Positions 49,593 through 59,300 of a DNA stretch of 64,000 bases are shown here, piece by piece. The notes beneath the pieces are model-generated. The model was given only the letters and a program-made list of their open reading frames with translations. It was not told the DNA's origin and ran no database searches. The position numbers and the translations under genes are program-made. Numbering within the stretch: the stretch's first letter is position 1; each line of letters opens with the position of its first letter. The stretch comes from Rheinheimera sp. A13L (GTDB taxonomy: Bacteria; Pseudomonadota; Gammaproteobacteria; Enterobacterales; Alteromonadaceae): NCBI RefSeq assembly GCF_000217935.1, contig NZ_AFHI01000034.1:62001-126000 (forward strand), given 5' to 3'.

Positions 49593-52295
49593 TCAGAACT
49601 GCACTGTCACCCCTGCCATATAAGTCCGTCCACTAAAGGTGGTGTTGTAGGCTCTGTCGTTGGAATCGCTATACAACTCATCACGCACATTGGTCAGGTT
49701 CATGGCTTCAATGTTTAGTTTTACATGCTCGCTTAAGCGGTAAAACGCAGAGAAGTCCACGTGAGTTGTGGCATGGTAACCCCGTTCGTCATCGTCGATA
49801 GAACCACTTTCCACACCTGTGATGTAATCGCTGCGATAAGCGGCTGCTACACGGCCACCCCACTGTTCTGTTTCATAATAGAGCGTGAAGTTGTAGCTCT
49901 GCTTCGATAAACCAGCAAAAGGTTTGACTTGATCTTCACCTGAGTTTTCGACGTTGCGATACAAGGTATTGCCATCTGCCCAGGTGTAATTAGCGATCAC
50001 GCCCAGGTTATTAAATGGCGCTGGCAGGAAATCCAGGTCGCGTTGCATCGCCAGTTCAAAACCTTTGATGCTGGAAGAATCAGAGTTTTGTGGCGACGAT
50101 ACGTTAAAAATATCATCCACAGTTTTACCTACAGGCAATAACTGCGCTGGCAGACCTAATTCGCTGTACACGATTTGCTGAGTTTCAGTGACGATAAAGT
50201 TATCAATGTCTTTGTAAAACAACGCCACTGAAGCCAGACCTATATCTTCAAAGTACCATTCCACTGCTGTATCAAAGTTATTGGATTCAAAAGGTTTCAG
50301 TTGTGGGTTACCCACTGAAATCTGACCTATATCGTTTTCGCCTAAAGAGGTTTGGCTGACATTGGCCGAAAAGGCCAAAGCACCTAACGAAGGACGGGTC
50401 ATGTTTTTGCTCAGACCGGTACGCCAGATCACATCTTCAGCAAATTCGTAGGTAACATTCAGGCTAGGCAAATAGTCGGAGTAATCACGCACCATTGTGG
50501 TTGGAATACCTTTGGACAAGCCCTCTGAGCTCAGCTCCGTAGTGAAATAACGCACACCTATGTTGGCTCGCAGCGGCATACCTGCCACATCATATTCTGT
50601 GTCGTACACCAGATAAGCGGCCTGGGTTTCTTCCGCTATATCATAGGCTGAGCTTTCTATTGTATGTTCATCGGTTAAGGCAAAGTTCGTCAGGCCATAA
50701 AAAGCCTGCAAAGCCGCCATATCACCTTGTAACCAGCTTTGATCCGGATGACCGTTAAATACCTGCACCTGCTCTGCCGTCAGTGTTTTTACGCCCTGAT
50801 TTTGTGGTGTGGCTGCATTGGTTGGGAAATTCTGCGCTACCCGCTCAAAGCCTGAGTTGGTGAATTTCTTATGATTCGCACCAAATTTCAGGCTCGAGCT
50901 GTCGGTTAAGTGGTATTCAAAATCCAGTTTGGCATTGTCAAAGTCGGAGTAAATAAAGTTCGACTGAAAGTACAAGTCTTTGACTGTGTAACCATCCAGA
51001 GCGGCCACATCAAAGTCAGGTGAATAACTCTGTCCATAAAAAGCGTCTTGCGTGAAATCAGTAATAATATTCACTTTTTTACTGGCTTCGATATTCAGTT
51101 TATTGACTCTCGGTTGCTCGTAATCTGACGAACTGTGGCCAAGCATAGCGCTCATTGTTAAGTCGTCAGTTAAAGTCCAGTCAGCCGTTAAACTCAGTTG
51201 ATTAAATACCGACTCGTTGCGATCCTGACGGTTTTCATTACGCCAGGTTGCATTTTTATAATCGGCATAAATCACTTCTTTTTCGCCGTTCTTCTCACGC
51301 CAGACTAAGTCGTTGACTACAGAGTTATCTTTCACCGCCATGTGATGTTCAGACAACTGGTTCTCCAGTTTACCGTGCATTAAATCCAGCACCAGACTGA
51401 AATCCTGACTAGGTTTGTATTGTAAAGCAGCAGTAATACCTAAACGATTTTGATCGTTTTCCCAAACCGAATAACGGTGACCACGCGGGAACCATAATTC
51501 GCCTGAATCCAGCTCGGCCTGGAGTTCAGTGTTGCTGGCATCGGCAGCTTTTTTGCCACCCTCACGGCGCCAGCGCGTGGTATTAGTACCATATTCATTG
51601 GTGGCTCTGTCGCTATACGCTACAGACACCAGCGCACCGAAATTTGACCAGGTTTGTGACAATAAAGCCGCGATACGAGGGTCTGTGCTGTCGGTGTTGC
51701 TGTTGGTGCCAAGCTGAGCAGAAACAGCTGCCTGAGCGCCGTCGTAATCAAAAGGTTTGGCGGTACGTAAATTGACAGTACCGGCTATGCCACCTTCTTC
51801 CTGATCGGCAGAAAAGGATTTTTTTACATCAATTTGGTTAAACAACTCAGAGGCAAAAATATTAAAGTCAAAAGCCCGGGTACGGGACACACCACCACGC
51901 GCATCCATAGGCGAAGACGAAGTACCTAAAGCTTCCATACCGTTGACCTGAACACGGGTGAAATCTGGGCCTAAACCACGCAAAGAAATCTGCCGCCCTT
52001 CACCACCTTCACGGGTAATAGTGACACCAGGCACACGTTGCAGTGAGTCAGCCAGGTTCAGATCAGGGAAATCCGCAATATCTTCCGCCACTATCGAATC
52101 CTGCGCGATCATCGCTTCACGCTTCAGATCTTTTGCTTTGATAATGGAGCTGCGAAAACCTTTGACTTCAATAACTTCTGTTTCTGCCGCAGCAGCTTCA
52201 GCAGCAGATTGGGCCAACACTACAGGGCTGTAAAAAGTCGGAAGTGCAGCCAGAACGGCCAAAGCCAGATGACTCTTGCGAAGATTCGTCTTCAT
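49593..52295 (-). CDS. TonB-dependent receptor (paralogue A)
   Basis: 900-residue receptor. Signal peptide ~1-28 (LALAVLAALPTFYSPVVLA-QS), TonB-box-like TEVIEVKGF, plug with DSIVAEDIADFPDLNLADSLQRVPGV and ISLRGLGPDFTRVQVNGMEALGTSS in pieces, and a barrel ending GVTVQF. It is strikingly similar along its whole length to the receptor at 56308-59319 (for example NLIWRTGLSKNMTRP-like and SPQNSDSSSIKGFELAMQRDLDFLP segments), so the two arose by duplication. Unlike that paralogue it has no N-terminal STN domain. Substrate unknown. Confidence 0.92.
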   Translation of the reverse strand: MKTNLRKSHLALAVLAALPTFYSPVVLAQSAAEAAAAETEVIEVKGFRSSIIKAKDLKREAMIAQDSIVAEDIADFPDLNLADSLQRVPGVTITREGGEGRQISLRGLGPDFTRVQVNGMEALGTSSSPMDARGGVSRTRAFDFNIFASELFNQIDVKKSFSADQEEGGIAGTVNLRTAKPFDYDGAQAAVSAQLGTNSNTDSTDPRIAALLSQTWSNFGALVSVAYSDRATNEYGTNTTRWRREGGKKAADASNTELQAELDSGELWFPRGHRYSVWENDQNRLGITAALQYKPSQDFSLVLDLMHGKLENQLSEHHMAVKDNSVVNDLVWREKNGEKEVIYADYKNATWRNENRQDRNESVFNQLSLTADWTLTDDLTMSAMLGHSSSDYEQPRVNKLNIEASKKVNIITDFTQDAFYGQSYSPDFDVAALDGYTVKDLYFQSNFIYSDFDNAKLDFEYHLTDSSSLKFGANHKKFTNSGFERVAQNFPTNAATPQNQGVKTLTAEQVQVFNGHPDQSWLQGDMAALQAFYGLTNFALTDEHTIESSAYDIAEETQAAYLVYDTEYDVAGMPLRANIGVRYFTTELSSEGLSKGIPTTMVRDYSDYLPSLNVTYEFAEDVIWRTGLSKNMTRPSLGALAFSANVSQTSLGENDIGQISVGNPQLKPFESNNFDTAVEWYFEDIGLASVALFYKDIDNFIVTETQQIVYSELGLPAQLLPVGKTVDDIFNVSSPQNSDSSSIKGFELAMQRDLDFLPAPFNNLGVIANYTWADGNTLYRNVENSGEDQVKPFAGLSKQSYNFTLYYETEQWGGRVAAAYRSDYITGVESGSIDDDERGYHATTHVDFSAFYRLSEHVKLNIEAMNLTNVRDELYSDSNDRAYNTTFSGRTYMAGVTVQF

Positions 52296-52512
52296 AATTA
52301 ATCCATTATTCCTGGTTAGTTAAGCTGATTAAGTAAATCTGCCAGGCGCAAATGCGCAGCAGTCCCCCTAAAGAGCAACGACCAGTGATTTATGGACAGA
52401 GAATTTTATGAAGGTTTTTTTACAGTGTTAGGGGGTGGTCTTGCTTTAAGCCGTATTTAGGGATGACCAATTAAGACCCTGTGAAACGGGACGTGTTAAA
52501 GGACTTGATGTG

Positions 52513-53262
52513 TTAACCATCTGACTTAATGACTGTGTTGATAAAATCGCGACCAAATTCTGACAAACTTAGCTCTTCCCTTCTGTGGCTATACTGGCGG
52601 TCTTTCACCAGATTGTTCTTTAATTTTTGCACATCATTAATTAGTGTTACGGTGATCTTATAAAGATCATTTTGTGAGCTAGGCGCATTGTAGTGAGAAT
52701 TACCAACGAATTTGTTTAGTTCATTGGCATCATAAGCTTTAGCGTTCCACTTCAGGAGCCCTAATCGAATCAAGTTTGATATGCTGCGAGAGTTTTCTGC
52801 GAAATTAAGAGTTTTGATGAAATGACCGCTACCGTTGATATCAGATAATAGCCTCGCATCATCTGAAGTAAGTTCATTTATTACCGTTGCAAACCCGGGG
52901 TGTACGGTATCGGCAATATCTTTATTTGATGCTGAAGCAAGTAAGTTTGCGAACAACTTCTGTAGCTGGGGCTCTTCCACTGAATAAGCAACATTTTTGA
53001 GCACCGAGCATCCAAGTCTGAAGCTTGGCTCAACCCTTTTATCTTCAGGTATACGCTCAACATTTTCTCGATATTTCTCTCTAAAAACCTCGAGGTGAGA
53101 ACTAATAAAATCAGCAGGTAAACCAACGATATTATCTATTAATCTTAAGACCGCGTCGGTTGTACTAGATAAGCGCTTAATCGGTTTACGGATATCATTA
53201 ACAATTTCGCCCTTAAGATGAACACCGTTAGAGTCGATTTTTATTTCACTATCAGTCGTCAT
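52513..53262 (-). CDS. DUF4393 (Abi-alpha) family protein
   Basis: 249-residue soluble protein of the DUF4393/Abi-alpha family, some members of which are linked to abortive phage infection. Characteristic segments are IDNIVGLPADFISSHLEVFREKYRENVERIPEDKRVEPS and PQLQKLFANLLASASNKDIADTVHPGFATVINELT. The GGAG seven bases before ATG 53262 decides the start over an in-frame GTG at 53265. It stands alone, with AT-rich sequence on the 5' side and lower GC than its neighbours, which suggests transfer. Direct defence activity is not shown. Confidence 0.85.
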   Translation of the reverse strand: MTTDSEIKIDSNGVHLKGEIVNDIRKPIKRLSSTTDAVLRLIDNIVGLPADFISSHLEVFREKYRENVERIPEDKRVEPSFRLGCSVLKNVAYSVEEPQLQKLFANLLASASNKDIADTVHPGFATVINELTSDDARLLSDINGSGHFIKTLNFAENSRSISNLIRLGLLKWNAKAYDANELNKFVGNSHYNAPSSQNDLYKITVTLINDVQKLKNNLVKDRQYSHRREELSLSEFGRDFINTVIKSDG

Positions 53263-53451
53263 CACTTGACTCCATTAGCGCTATTTAAGTGCTCACCTAC
53301 TGAAAGGCAAATGAACATAACTATGGTTAGATTTCGCGCGTGCCAAACAATACGCTTAACTCTGGCTATATCTATAATTAAAAATCAATCATTTAAACAA
53401 AGTAATCAATGTTCAAACCAAACGCAAATAAAGAGAAAGGGAACTTAAAAA

Positions 53452-53471
53452 GTGAGGCAAATCTGCCCCAC
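53452..53471 (-). terminator. Terminator of the FKBP gene
   Basis: On the minus strand GTGGGGCA-GATT-TGCCTCAC followed by TTTTTAAG; one A-C mismatch in the stem. Begins five bases after the FKBP stop codon. Confidence 0.75.
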
Positions 53472-53475
53472 TGTC

Positions 53476-53946
53476 TTATTGGATCTCAAATAATTCCACA
53501 TCAAAAATCAGCACAGAACCTGGCGGAATTTTGCCAGCGCTGCGGTTGCCATAACCCAAGCCTGATGGGATAAAAAAGCGGAATTTATCGCCCACTTTCA
53601 TCAGTTGCAAACCTTCGGTCCAGCCCGGAATAACTCGGTTTAACGGGAAAGATATAGTTTCGTCGCGCTCAACTGAAGAGTCGAACACTGTGCCATCGGT
53701 AAGCGTGCCGTGGTAATGCACTCGTACTGTGCTGCTGGCGCTTGGATGGATTTCGCCGCTGCCACTTTGTAAAACCTCATACTGCAGGCCTGAAGCTGTG
53801 GTTTTTACGCCCTCTTTTTTAGAGTTTTCAGCTAAAAATGCACTGCCTTTTTCATGGTTCAGCAGAGCGGCCTTTTTAGAACTGGCGCTGTTGTAGAAGT
53901 AATAAGCGACACAAGCGAGAACTAAAACAATTAAAGCAATTTTCAT
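53476..53946 (-). CDS. FKBP-type peptidyl-prolyl isomerase, membrane-anchored
   Basis: 156-residue prolyl isomerase. An N-terminal hydrophobic helix (MKIALIVLVLACVAYYFYNSA) anchors or exports it. The FKBP domain (~55-156) has VRVHYHGTLTDGTVFDSSVERDETISFPLNRVIPGWTEGLQLM, KFRFFIPSGLGYGNR and IPPGSVLIFDVELFEI, including the Tyr, Phe, Val-Ile-Pro-Gly-Trp pocket residues. It probably assists folding in the periplasm. Similar to the FkpA/Mip C-terminal domain but without their dimerisation helix. Confidence 0.92.
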   Translation of the reverse strand: MKIALIVLVLACVAYYFYNSASSKKAALLNHEKGSAFLAENSKKEGVKTTASGLQYEVLQSGSGEIHPSASSTVRVHYHGTLTDGTVFDSSVERDETISFPLNRVIPGWTEGLQLMKVGDKFRFFIPSGLGYGNRSAGKIPPGSVLIFDVELFEIQ

Positions 53947-54266
53947 GGTGAGTCCGGTTAATTAAGCTAGGTAGCAGCCATCTTATTGTTAATGTTGGTT
54001 TTGGTCAAAGATGAGGTGAAGTTCTATTGTTGATTGCGGGTTGCGGGTTGTTGATTGTGGATTGTTGCACTGCCGCTTCGCGTCGAGTGCAACCTACAGC
54101 CCGGCGAGAGCAAACTACAACACCTTGATAGAAACAGGTCTTGCGGCAAAAGTCTTCCATTTTTCTTTGTTTCTTTTTGTTTTTCTTTGTTTCTGGCCGC
54201 CGCTCTTGAGCCCACTGCTGGCTTTGCCTACAATGGCGCACGTTTTATTTATTACAGGCCAGAGCC
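53947..54266. other. Divergent intergenic region with low-complexity sequence
   Basis: Between FKBP and DUF3297. It holds repeated GATTG/GGGTTG-type words (54020-54066), a GTTGCACT / AGTGCAAC hairpin (54064-54093) and a pyrimidine-rich stretch CTTTGTTTC repeated (54160-54192). No gene is supported. Confidence 0.5.
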
Positions 54267-54539
54267 ATGACAGACACTACCACTCAAGACACAGCAGCAC
54301 GCCCGGATTTACCGGATCGCCTTTGCACCAACCCACGCAGCCCGCATTATGTAGCGGCAATTTTTGAACATGATGTGGGTATTCGTTTGAACGGCAAACA
54401 GCGTTTTGATGTGGAAGAATATTGCATCAGCGAAGGTTGGGTGAAAGTGGCAGCAGCCAAAGCGCTTGACCGTCGTGGCCAGCCGTTACTGATGACTTTA
54501 AAAGGTAAAGTAGAAGCTTTTTATACCGAGCCTGCTTAA
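54267..54539 (+). CDS. DUF3297 family protein
   Basis: 90-residue cytoplasmic protein of the DUF3297 family, which is widespread in proteobacteria and uncharacterised. The conserved core is LPDRLCTNPRSPHY, HDVGIRLNGK, VEEYCISEGWVKV and AKALDRRGQPLLMTLKGKVEAFY. Two Cys are present. The ATG lacks a strong ribosome-binding site (CCAGAGCC). Monocistronic by position. Confidence 0.87.
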   Translation: MTDTTTQDTAARPDLPDRLCTNPRSPHYVAAIFEHDVGIRLNGKQRFDVEEYCISEGWVKVAAAKALDRRGQPLLMTLKGKVEAFYTEPA

Positions 54540-54540
54540 A

Positions 54541-54619
54541 ACCGCAGTTTTGTTGACTGTACAGCTCGCTCAGACTTTCGTTTGGACGCGAGACGGGCAG
54601 GGGCAAGCCCTGCCCCTAC
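54541..54619. repeat. REP-like palindrome class 2, copy B, with remnant of the dispersed element
   Basis: GGGCAGGG-GCAAG-CCCTGCCC at 54595-54615, with CTAC beyond; the minus strand reads GTAGGGGCAGGGCTTGCCCC like 49432. Bases 54541-54570 (CCGCAGTTTTGTTGACTGT) match one end of dispersed element copy 2, so a truncated element sits beside the REP, the same arrangement as at 49432-49590. Confidence 0.6.
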
Positions 54620-54634
54620 AAGCCCTGCAGTGAT

Positions 54635-55924
54635 TTAACCAAGAATATCGGCCAGATGCTGCCGCGAACTGTTTATCTGTGTTGCTATTAAAGCAGTGGT
54701 CTGAGGTTTAATCGCTAATTCATTGGCCACCTGATTAAAACCTGATACCAGATCCATCAGTTCCCTGATTAGTTGTTCTGCAACTGACCAACGCGCGAAG
54801 CCTGCTGCTTCAGCCAGTTTTTGCAGGGCTTTGAGGGGGGGGTGCTTGCCGAAACCACAAAAAGAAGTGGCATGCTCACCAAAAGGATTTGGACTAAAAG
54901 TGACATCATAAAAGGGTGCTGGTTGCCATTCCCCGTTGTCTTTTTGCATAAAGGCCCAGTTTTTACTGTGATCATCCTGATTGCAGAGCAGTAAATTAAA
55001 CATAGCCCTTTTAAATTGCAGTTGCCCTGCGGCAGGCGATTTACATAAAATACGGCTCGCTTTAATCAGGTCTTCGTAATCTAAACTTGGTACCCGAAAA
55101 TCAGCATCCAGCAGACCACAGGCACTATGCAGATGACGCCTCCCGCTGCTTCCATCCGGGTTATTGATGTAATCAAAACGCTTCAATGCAAGCCATTTAG
55201 TCGCACCAGACCCTTTAGGCGCATTTAATAACTTCCACTCTGGGGGCATTAACCCTGCCCGCTCTGCCAGGGTTAAATAAGCGGCTTCACATAAGCCCTC
55301 TTCATGGCCCAAGGCTAAATTGGCAGAGGTAAATTTGACTAACCATGCATCATCATTGGCTATAGGTATGGTCCGGCATACCCTATAGTTGTCGCCCTGG
55401 AAATAAAGTTGTGCTTTGGGTCTTGCACCACCGGCACTGCCTGCAGCAATTAACTCGCTTAATACGTCTTCGGTTTGCCCATCAAAAATCGCCTGAGCAT
55501 TCAGCCCCAAGCTGTCGAGACTAATGTCTGCCGCTGATTCTTCAATATACTCAGAAACAGGGCTGAAGGATAAAGCGCCAAGAGCGGAATCACCGACAAA
55601 GGCCAACCTGTCCATGGCTGTGATAGTTGCCGGTAAGATGCCGTGACGACGAAAAACACGATCCTGCAGTAACAATCCCCAGCCATCAGGCAAGGCATCG
55701 GCAAATACTCCATGTAAGCCGCCATGTGGCGTTTTTGGCGCTTGTTGCACTGCAGAATTAAAGTGGATGACAAAAGGCGACAAGTTTTCAAACTGGCTCA
55801 GATAATCCTGATCATACTGAAAAAACACGCCGTGGCGGTTTTGAGCAAGCACACCAACCGACACTTTTTGGCCTGACTCCAGCGTACGGGATACATTCAG
55901 TTTTTGCACGGGTTTAACGGCCAT
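54635..55924 (-). CDS. hipA: HipA-like serine/threonine kinase toxin
   Basis: 429-residue HipA family kinase. N-terminal HipA domain (~1-110) with GVLAQNRHGVFFQYDQDYL and GLHGVFADALPDGWG; kinase core with gate loop IAAGSAGGARPKAQLYF, WLVKFTSANL, GLCEAAYLTLAERAGL, catalytic NQDDHSKNWAFM and metal-binding FYDVTFSPNPFGEH. HipA phosphorylates glutamyl-tRNA synthetase or related targets and slows growth. The ATG at 55924 has GAGG nine bases upstream and overlaps the hipB gene by 11 bases. Confidence 0.92.
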   Translation of the reverse strand: MAVKPVQKLNVSRTLESGQKVSVGVLAQNRHGVFFQYDQDYLSQFENLSPFVIHFNSAVQQAPKTPHGGLHGVFADALPDGWGLLLQDRVFRRHGILPATITAMDRLAFVGDSALGALSFSPVSEYIEESAADISLDSLGLNAQAIFDGQTEDVLSELIAAGSAGGARPKAQLYFQGDNYRVCRTIPIANDDAWLVKFTSANLALGHEEGLCEAAYLTLAERAGLMPPEWKLLNAPKGSGATKWLALKRFDYINNPDGSSGRRHLHSACGLLDADFRVPSLDYEDLIKASRILCKSPAAGQLQFKRAMFNLLLCNQDDHSKNWAFMQKDNGEWQPAPFYDVTFSPNPFGEHATSFCGFGKHPPLKALQKLAEAAGFARWSVAEQLIRELMDLVSGFNQVANELAIKPQTTALIATQINSSRQHLADILG

Positions 55925-56204
55925 CTCGCAATACCTCCTCAATAGATAACGGAGCTGTAAGGCTTTGGGCTTGTTGTTGGGTTAGTCCATAAAGGCGCTT
56001 TAAGTCATCCAGTGTTTGCCAGAGCAGAAGCAACTGGCGAAATGAAATTTGCCCTGTCAGCTCAAATTTTTTGATGGTGGCAGCAGGCACAGTACTGCGC
56101 TCTGCCAAATCCAGCCGGGAGAGTTTGGCTTGTTGCCTTAGTTTGCGCAAATGTTCAGAAAAAGCCTTTTGCACATCATTTTCAGCAAGCAACAGATACT
56201 TCAT
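55914..56204 (-). CDS. hipB: HipB-like HTH antitoxin
   Basis: 96-residue regulator with an XRE-type helix-turn-helix (FSEHLRKLRQQAKLSRLDLAERSTVPAATIKKFELTGQISFRQLLLLWQTL). The ATG at 56204 has GAGG six bases upstream; the in-frame extension to 56246 lies inside the operators. It binds HipA and, by position, the two palindromes at 56217-56277. Confidence 0.88.
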   Translation of the reverse strand: MKYLLLAENDVQKAFSEHLRKLRQQAKLSRLDLAERSTVPAATIKKFELTGQISFRQLLLLWQTLDDLKRLYGLTQQQAQSLTAPLSIEEVLRDGR

Positions 56205-56216
56205 GGCAACCTCACA

Positions 56217-56277
56217 ATGGACACTATAATGTCCATTGTAGTTCAATTAGTAACTTTATGGACACAATAATATCCAT
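56217..56277 (-). promoter_or_regulatory. Two HipB operators
   Basis: ATGGACA-CTATAA-TGTCCAT (56217-56236, perfect) and ATGGACA-CAATAA-TATCCAT (56258-56277, one mismatch), starts 41 bases apart, about four helical turns. Both lie directly before hipB. Confidence 0.82.
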
Positions 56278-56307
56278 TTAATAGGAAACACCAGGCCCCA
56301 CTGGAGC

Positions 56308-59300
56308 TCAAAACTCCGCAGTCACCCCAAACATATAAGTGCGGCCGCTGTAGGTGCTGTTGTAGGCTCTGTTGCTGGAGTCGCTGTATAACTCATCACG
56401 AACATTGGTCAGGTTGATGGCTTCGAGGTTCAGTTTGATATGCTGGTTTAGCCGATAATAGGCTGAAAAATCGAGGTGGGTGGTGGCGTGATAACCACGT
56501 TCGTCATCGTCAATCGATCCACTTTCCACTCCTGTGATGTACTTGTCTCTGTAGGCTGTAGCTATACGGGCTCCCCAACCTTGGGTTTCGTAATACAGCG
56601 TCAGGTTATAGCTTTGTTTCGATAGGCCCGGAAAAGCTTTTCGCTGATCTTCGCCTGAGTTCTCTACGTTTGGATACAAAGTGGTGCCATCAGCCCAGGT
56701 GTAGTTGGCTAGTACACCCAGTTGATCAAAAGGTGCAGGCAGAAAATCCAGATCACGTTGTAGTGCCAGTTCAAAACCCCGAATGCTGGATGAGTCTGAG
56801 TTTTGCGGCGACGATATATTAAAGATATCGTTGACTGTTTTTCCCGCTGGCAATAAAGAAGCAGGCAGCCCAAGTTCGCTGTATAACCTTTGCTGGGTTT
56901 TAGTCACAATAAAGTGATCAATGTTTTTGTAAAACACCGCTACAGATGCCAAACCCGCCTGTTCAAAATACCACTCCAGCGCCATATCGAAGTTGTCGGA
57001 TCCATAAGGTTGCAGCTCTGGGTTGCCTGTTGAAATTTGGCCTATATCGTTTTCGCCGAGCGAGGTTTGGCTGACATTGACTGAAAACGCCATAGCGCTT
57101 AACGCCGGGCGAGTCATGTTTTTACTCAGGCCTGTGCGCCAAATCAGATCCTCAGCGAACTCATAGGCTAAATCCAGGCTGGGTAAATAACCTGAATACC
57201 GCCGCTTGATGCCGGTGGGCTGCATTTCAGCATAACCTTCTGAGCTCATGTGAGTGTCGAAAAAACGCAAGCCAAGGCTGGAGCGTAAAGGCGAACCGGC
57301 CAGCTGATAGTCGCTTTGGTACAGCAGGTAAACGGCATTGGTTTGTTCTTTTAAATCATAAACCGAGCTGTTGATGGTATCAGCCTCTGTTAACACAAAA
57401 TCGCTCAGGCCATAAAAGCTCTGCACTGCAGCTATATTGCCTTGCAGCCAGCTTTGGCCCGGATGGCCGCTATAAAGCTGCACCCGCTCTGGTGTCAGGT
57501 TTAAAATGCCCTGATTCGCTGGTGTAGCACTGTTCAGTGGGAAACCACTGGCTTCTTGCTCAAAACCTGAATTGCTGAACTTTTTATGATGCACACCAAA
57601 AAGCAGCGCTTTGCTGTCGCTTAAGCGGTAATCAAAATTCAGCTTGGCATTGTCGAAGCTGGAATAGATAAAGTTCGACTGGAAAAACAGATCTCTTACT
57701 CTGTAGCCTTCGATAGCCGTTACGTCAAAATCCGGCGAATAACTACGGCCATAAAAAGCGTCCTGAGTGAAGTCTGTGATGATGTTAGCTTTATGTTTTG
57801 CTTCGATATTCAGCTTCAAAAGGCGGGGTTGACGGTAGTCGGATGAACTATTCCCCAGCATAGCTTTGATGCTTAGATCAGCAGTTGCTGCCCAGTCTGC
57901 GGCTAAACTGATTTGATCAAACACCGACTCGTTATAATCTTCGCGGTTTTCATTACGCCAACTGGCATTTTGGTAGCTGGCATACACCACCTCTTTGTCT
58001 CCTGTCGCACTTTCACGCCAGATCAGAGAGTTCACCAGGTTGTTATCTTTCACCGCCATATGATGTTCGGACAATTGATTTTCCAGTGTGCCGTGCATCC
58101 AATCCAGCACCAGACTGAAATCCTGATTGGGTTTGTATTGCAAAGCGCCTGTGACACCTAAGCGGTTTTGCTCATTTTCCCAAACCGAAAAACGCTGGCC
58201 ACGTGGAAACCACAGTTCGCCTGAATCCAGTAAGTTTTGCAGTTCAGTAGTGCTGTTGTCTGTTGCTTGTTTGCCACTTTCGCGCCGCCAGCGCGTGGTG
58301 TTGCTGCCATATTCGTTGGTGGATCGAATGCTGTGCGTGACAGAAACCAAAGCGCCAAAATCTGACCAGAGGTGCGAAAACAAGGCAGAAAAACGAGGAT
58401 CTGTACTTTGGGTGTTGCTGTTGCTGCCCAACTGAGCAGAAATACTGGTTTTTGCGCCGTCATAGTCAAAAGGCTTGGCGGTGTGTAAGTCAACAGTGCC
58501 CGCTATACCGCCCTCTTCCTGATCCGCAGAAAAAGACTTTTTCACATCAATCTGGTTAAACAGCTCAGAGGCAAAAATATTAAAGTCAAAAGCCCGGGTT
58601 CTGGACACTGCACCACGCGCATCCATAGGTGAAGAGGACGTGCCCAAAGCTTCCATACCATTCACTTGCACTCGGGTAAAATCAGCACTTAAACCCCGTA
58701 ACGAAATTTGCCGGCCTTCGCCCCACTCTCTGTTGATGGTAATACCTGGGATCCGCAGTAATGAATTGGCTAAGTTCAATGCGGGAAAGTGGGTAATGTC
58801 TTCTCCCACCAGCGAATCCTGTTGAACCATGGCCTGGCGTTTTAGAGTTTTAGCCGAGGGTAACAGCGTTGTAGCACGATCCTGTTGTTGTCCTATGGAG
58901 CTGGAGCGTACCGCTATCACTTCTAAAGGCGCTGCAGGGGCCTGGGTTGTAGTGACAACAATTGGCGCTGCTACTTCAGGTTTAACTGCCACAGCTTTGG
59001 TTTTAATGAACCAGCCTTTGGCTCGGGGAATGGCTTCTAAAGGGTGCTGCGCTAATAGCTGATTTAATAGCTCTGTGGCTGAAAACTCACCCACCACAGC
59101 AGGAGCGGACAGCCCTTCCAGCAAAGCCGGATCGTACACTAACGGCTGATTCACCTTGCGGGCAAATTGCAGCAAAGCAGCGGATAAAGGTTGGGCAGGC
59201 AGATTGTAGAACTGGTGCTGCTCAGGCTTCTGCTGCGCCGCAGCAGCCCATGCCATAGGGCTTTGGTAACAGCACAACAGCAAGAAAAACGCCAAACAGA

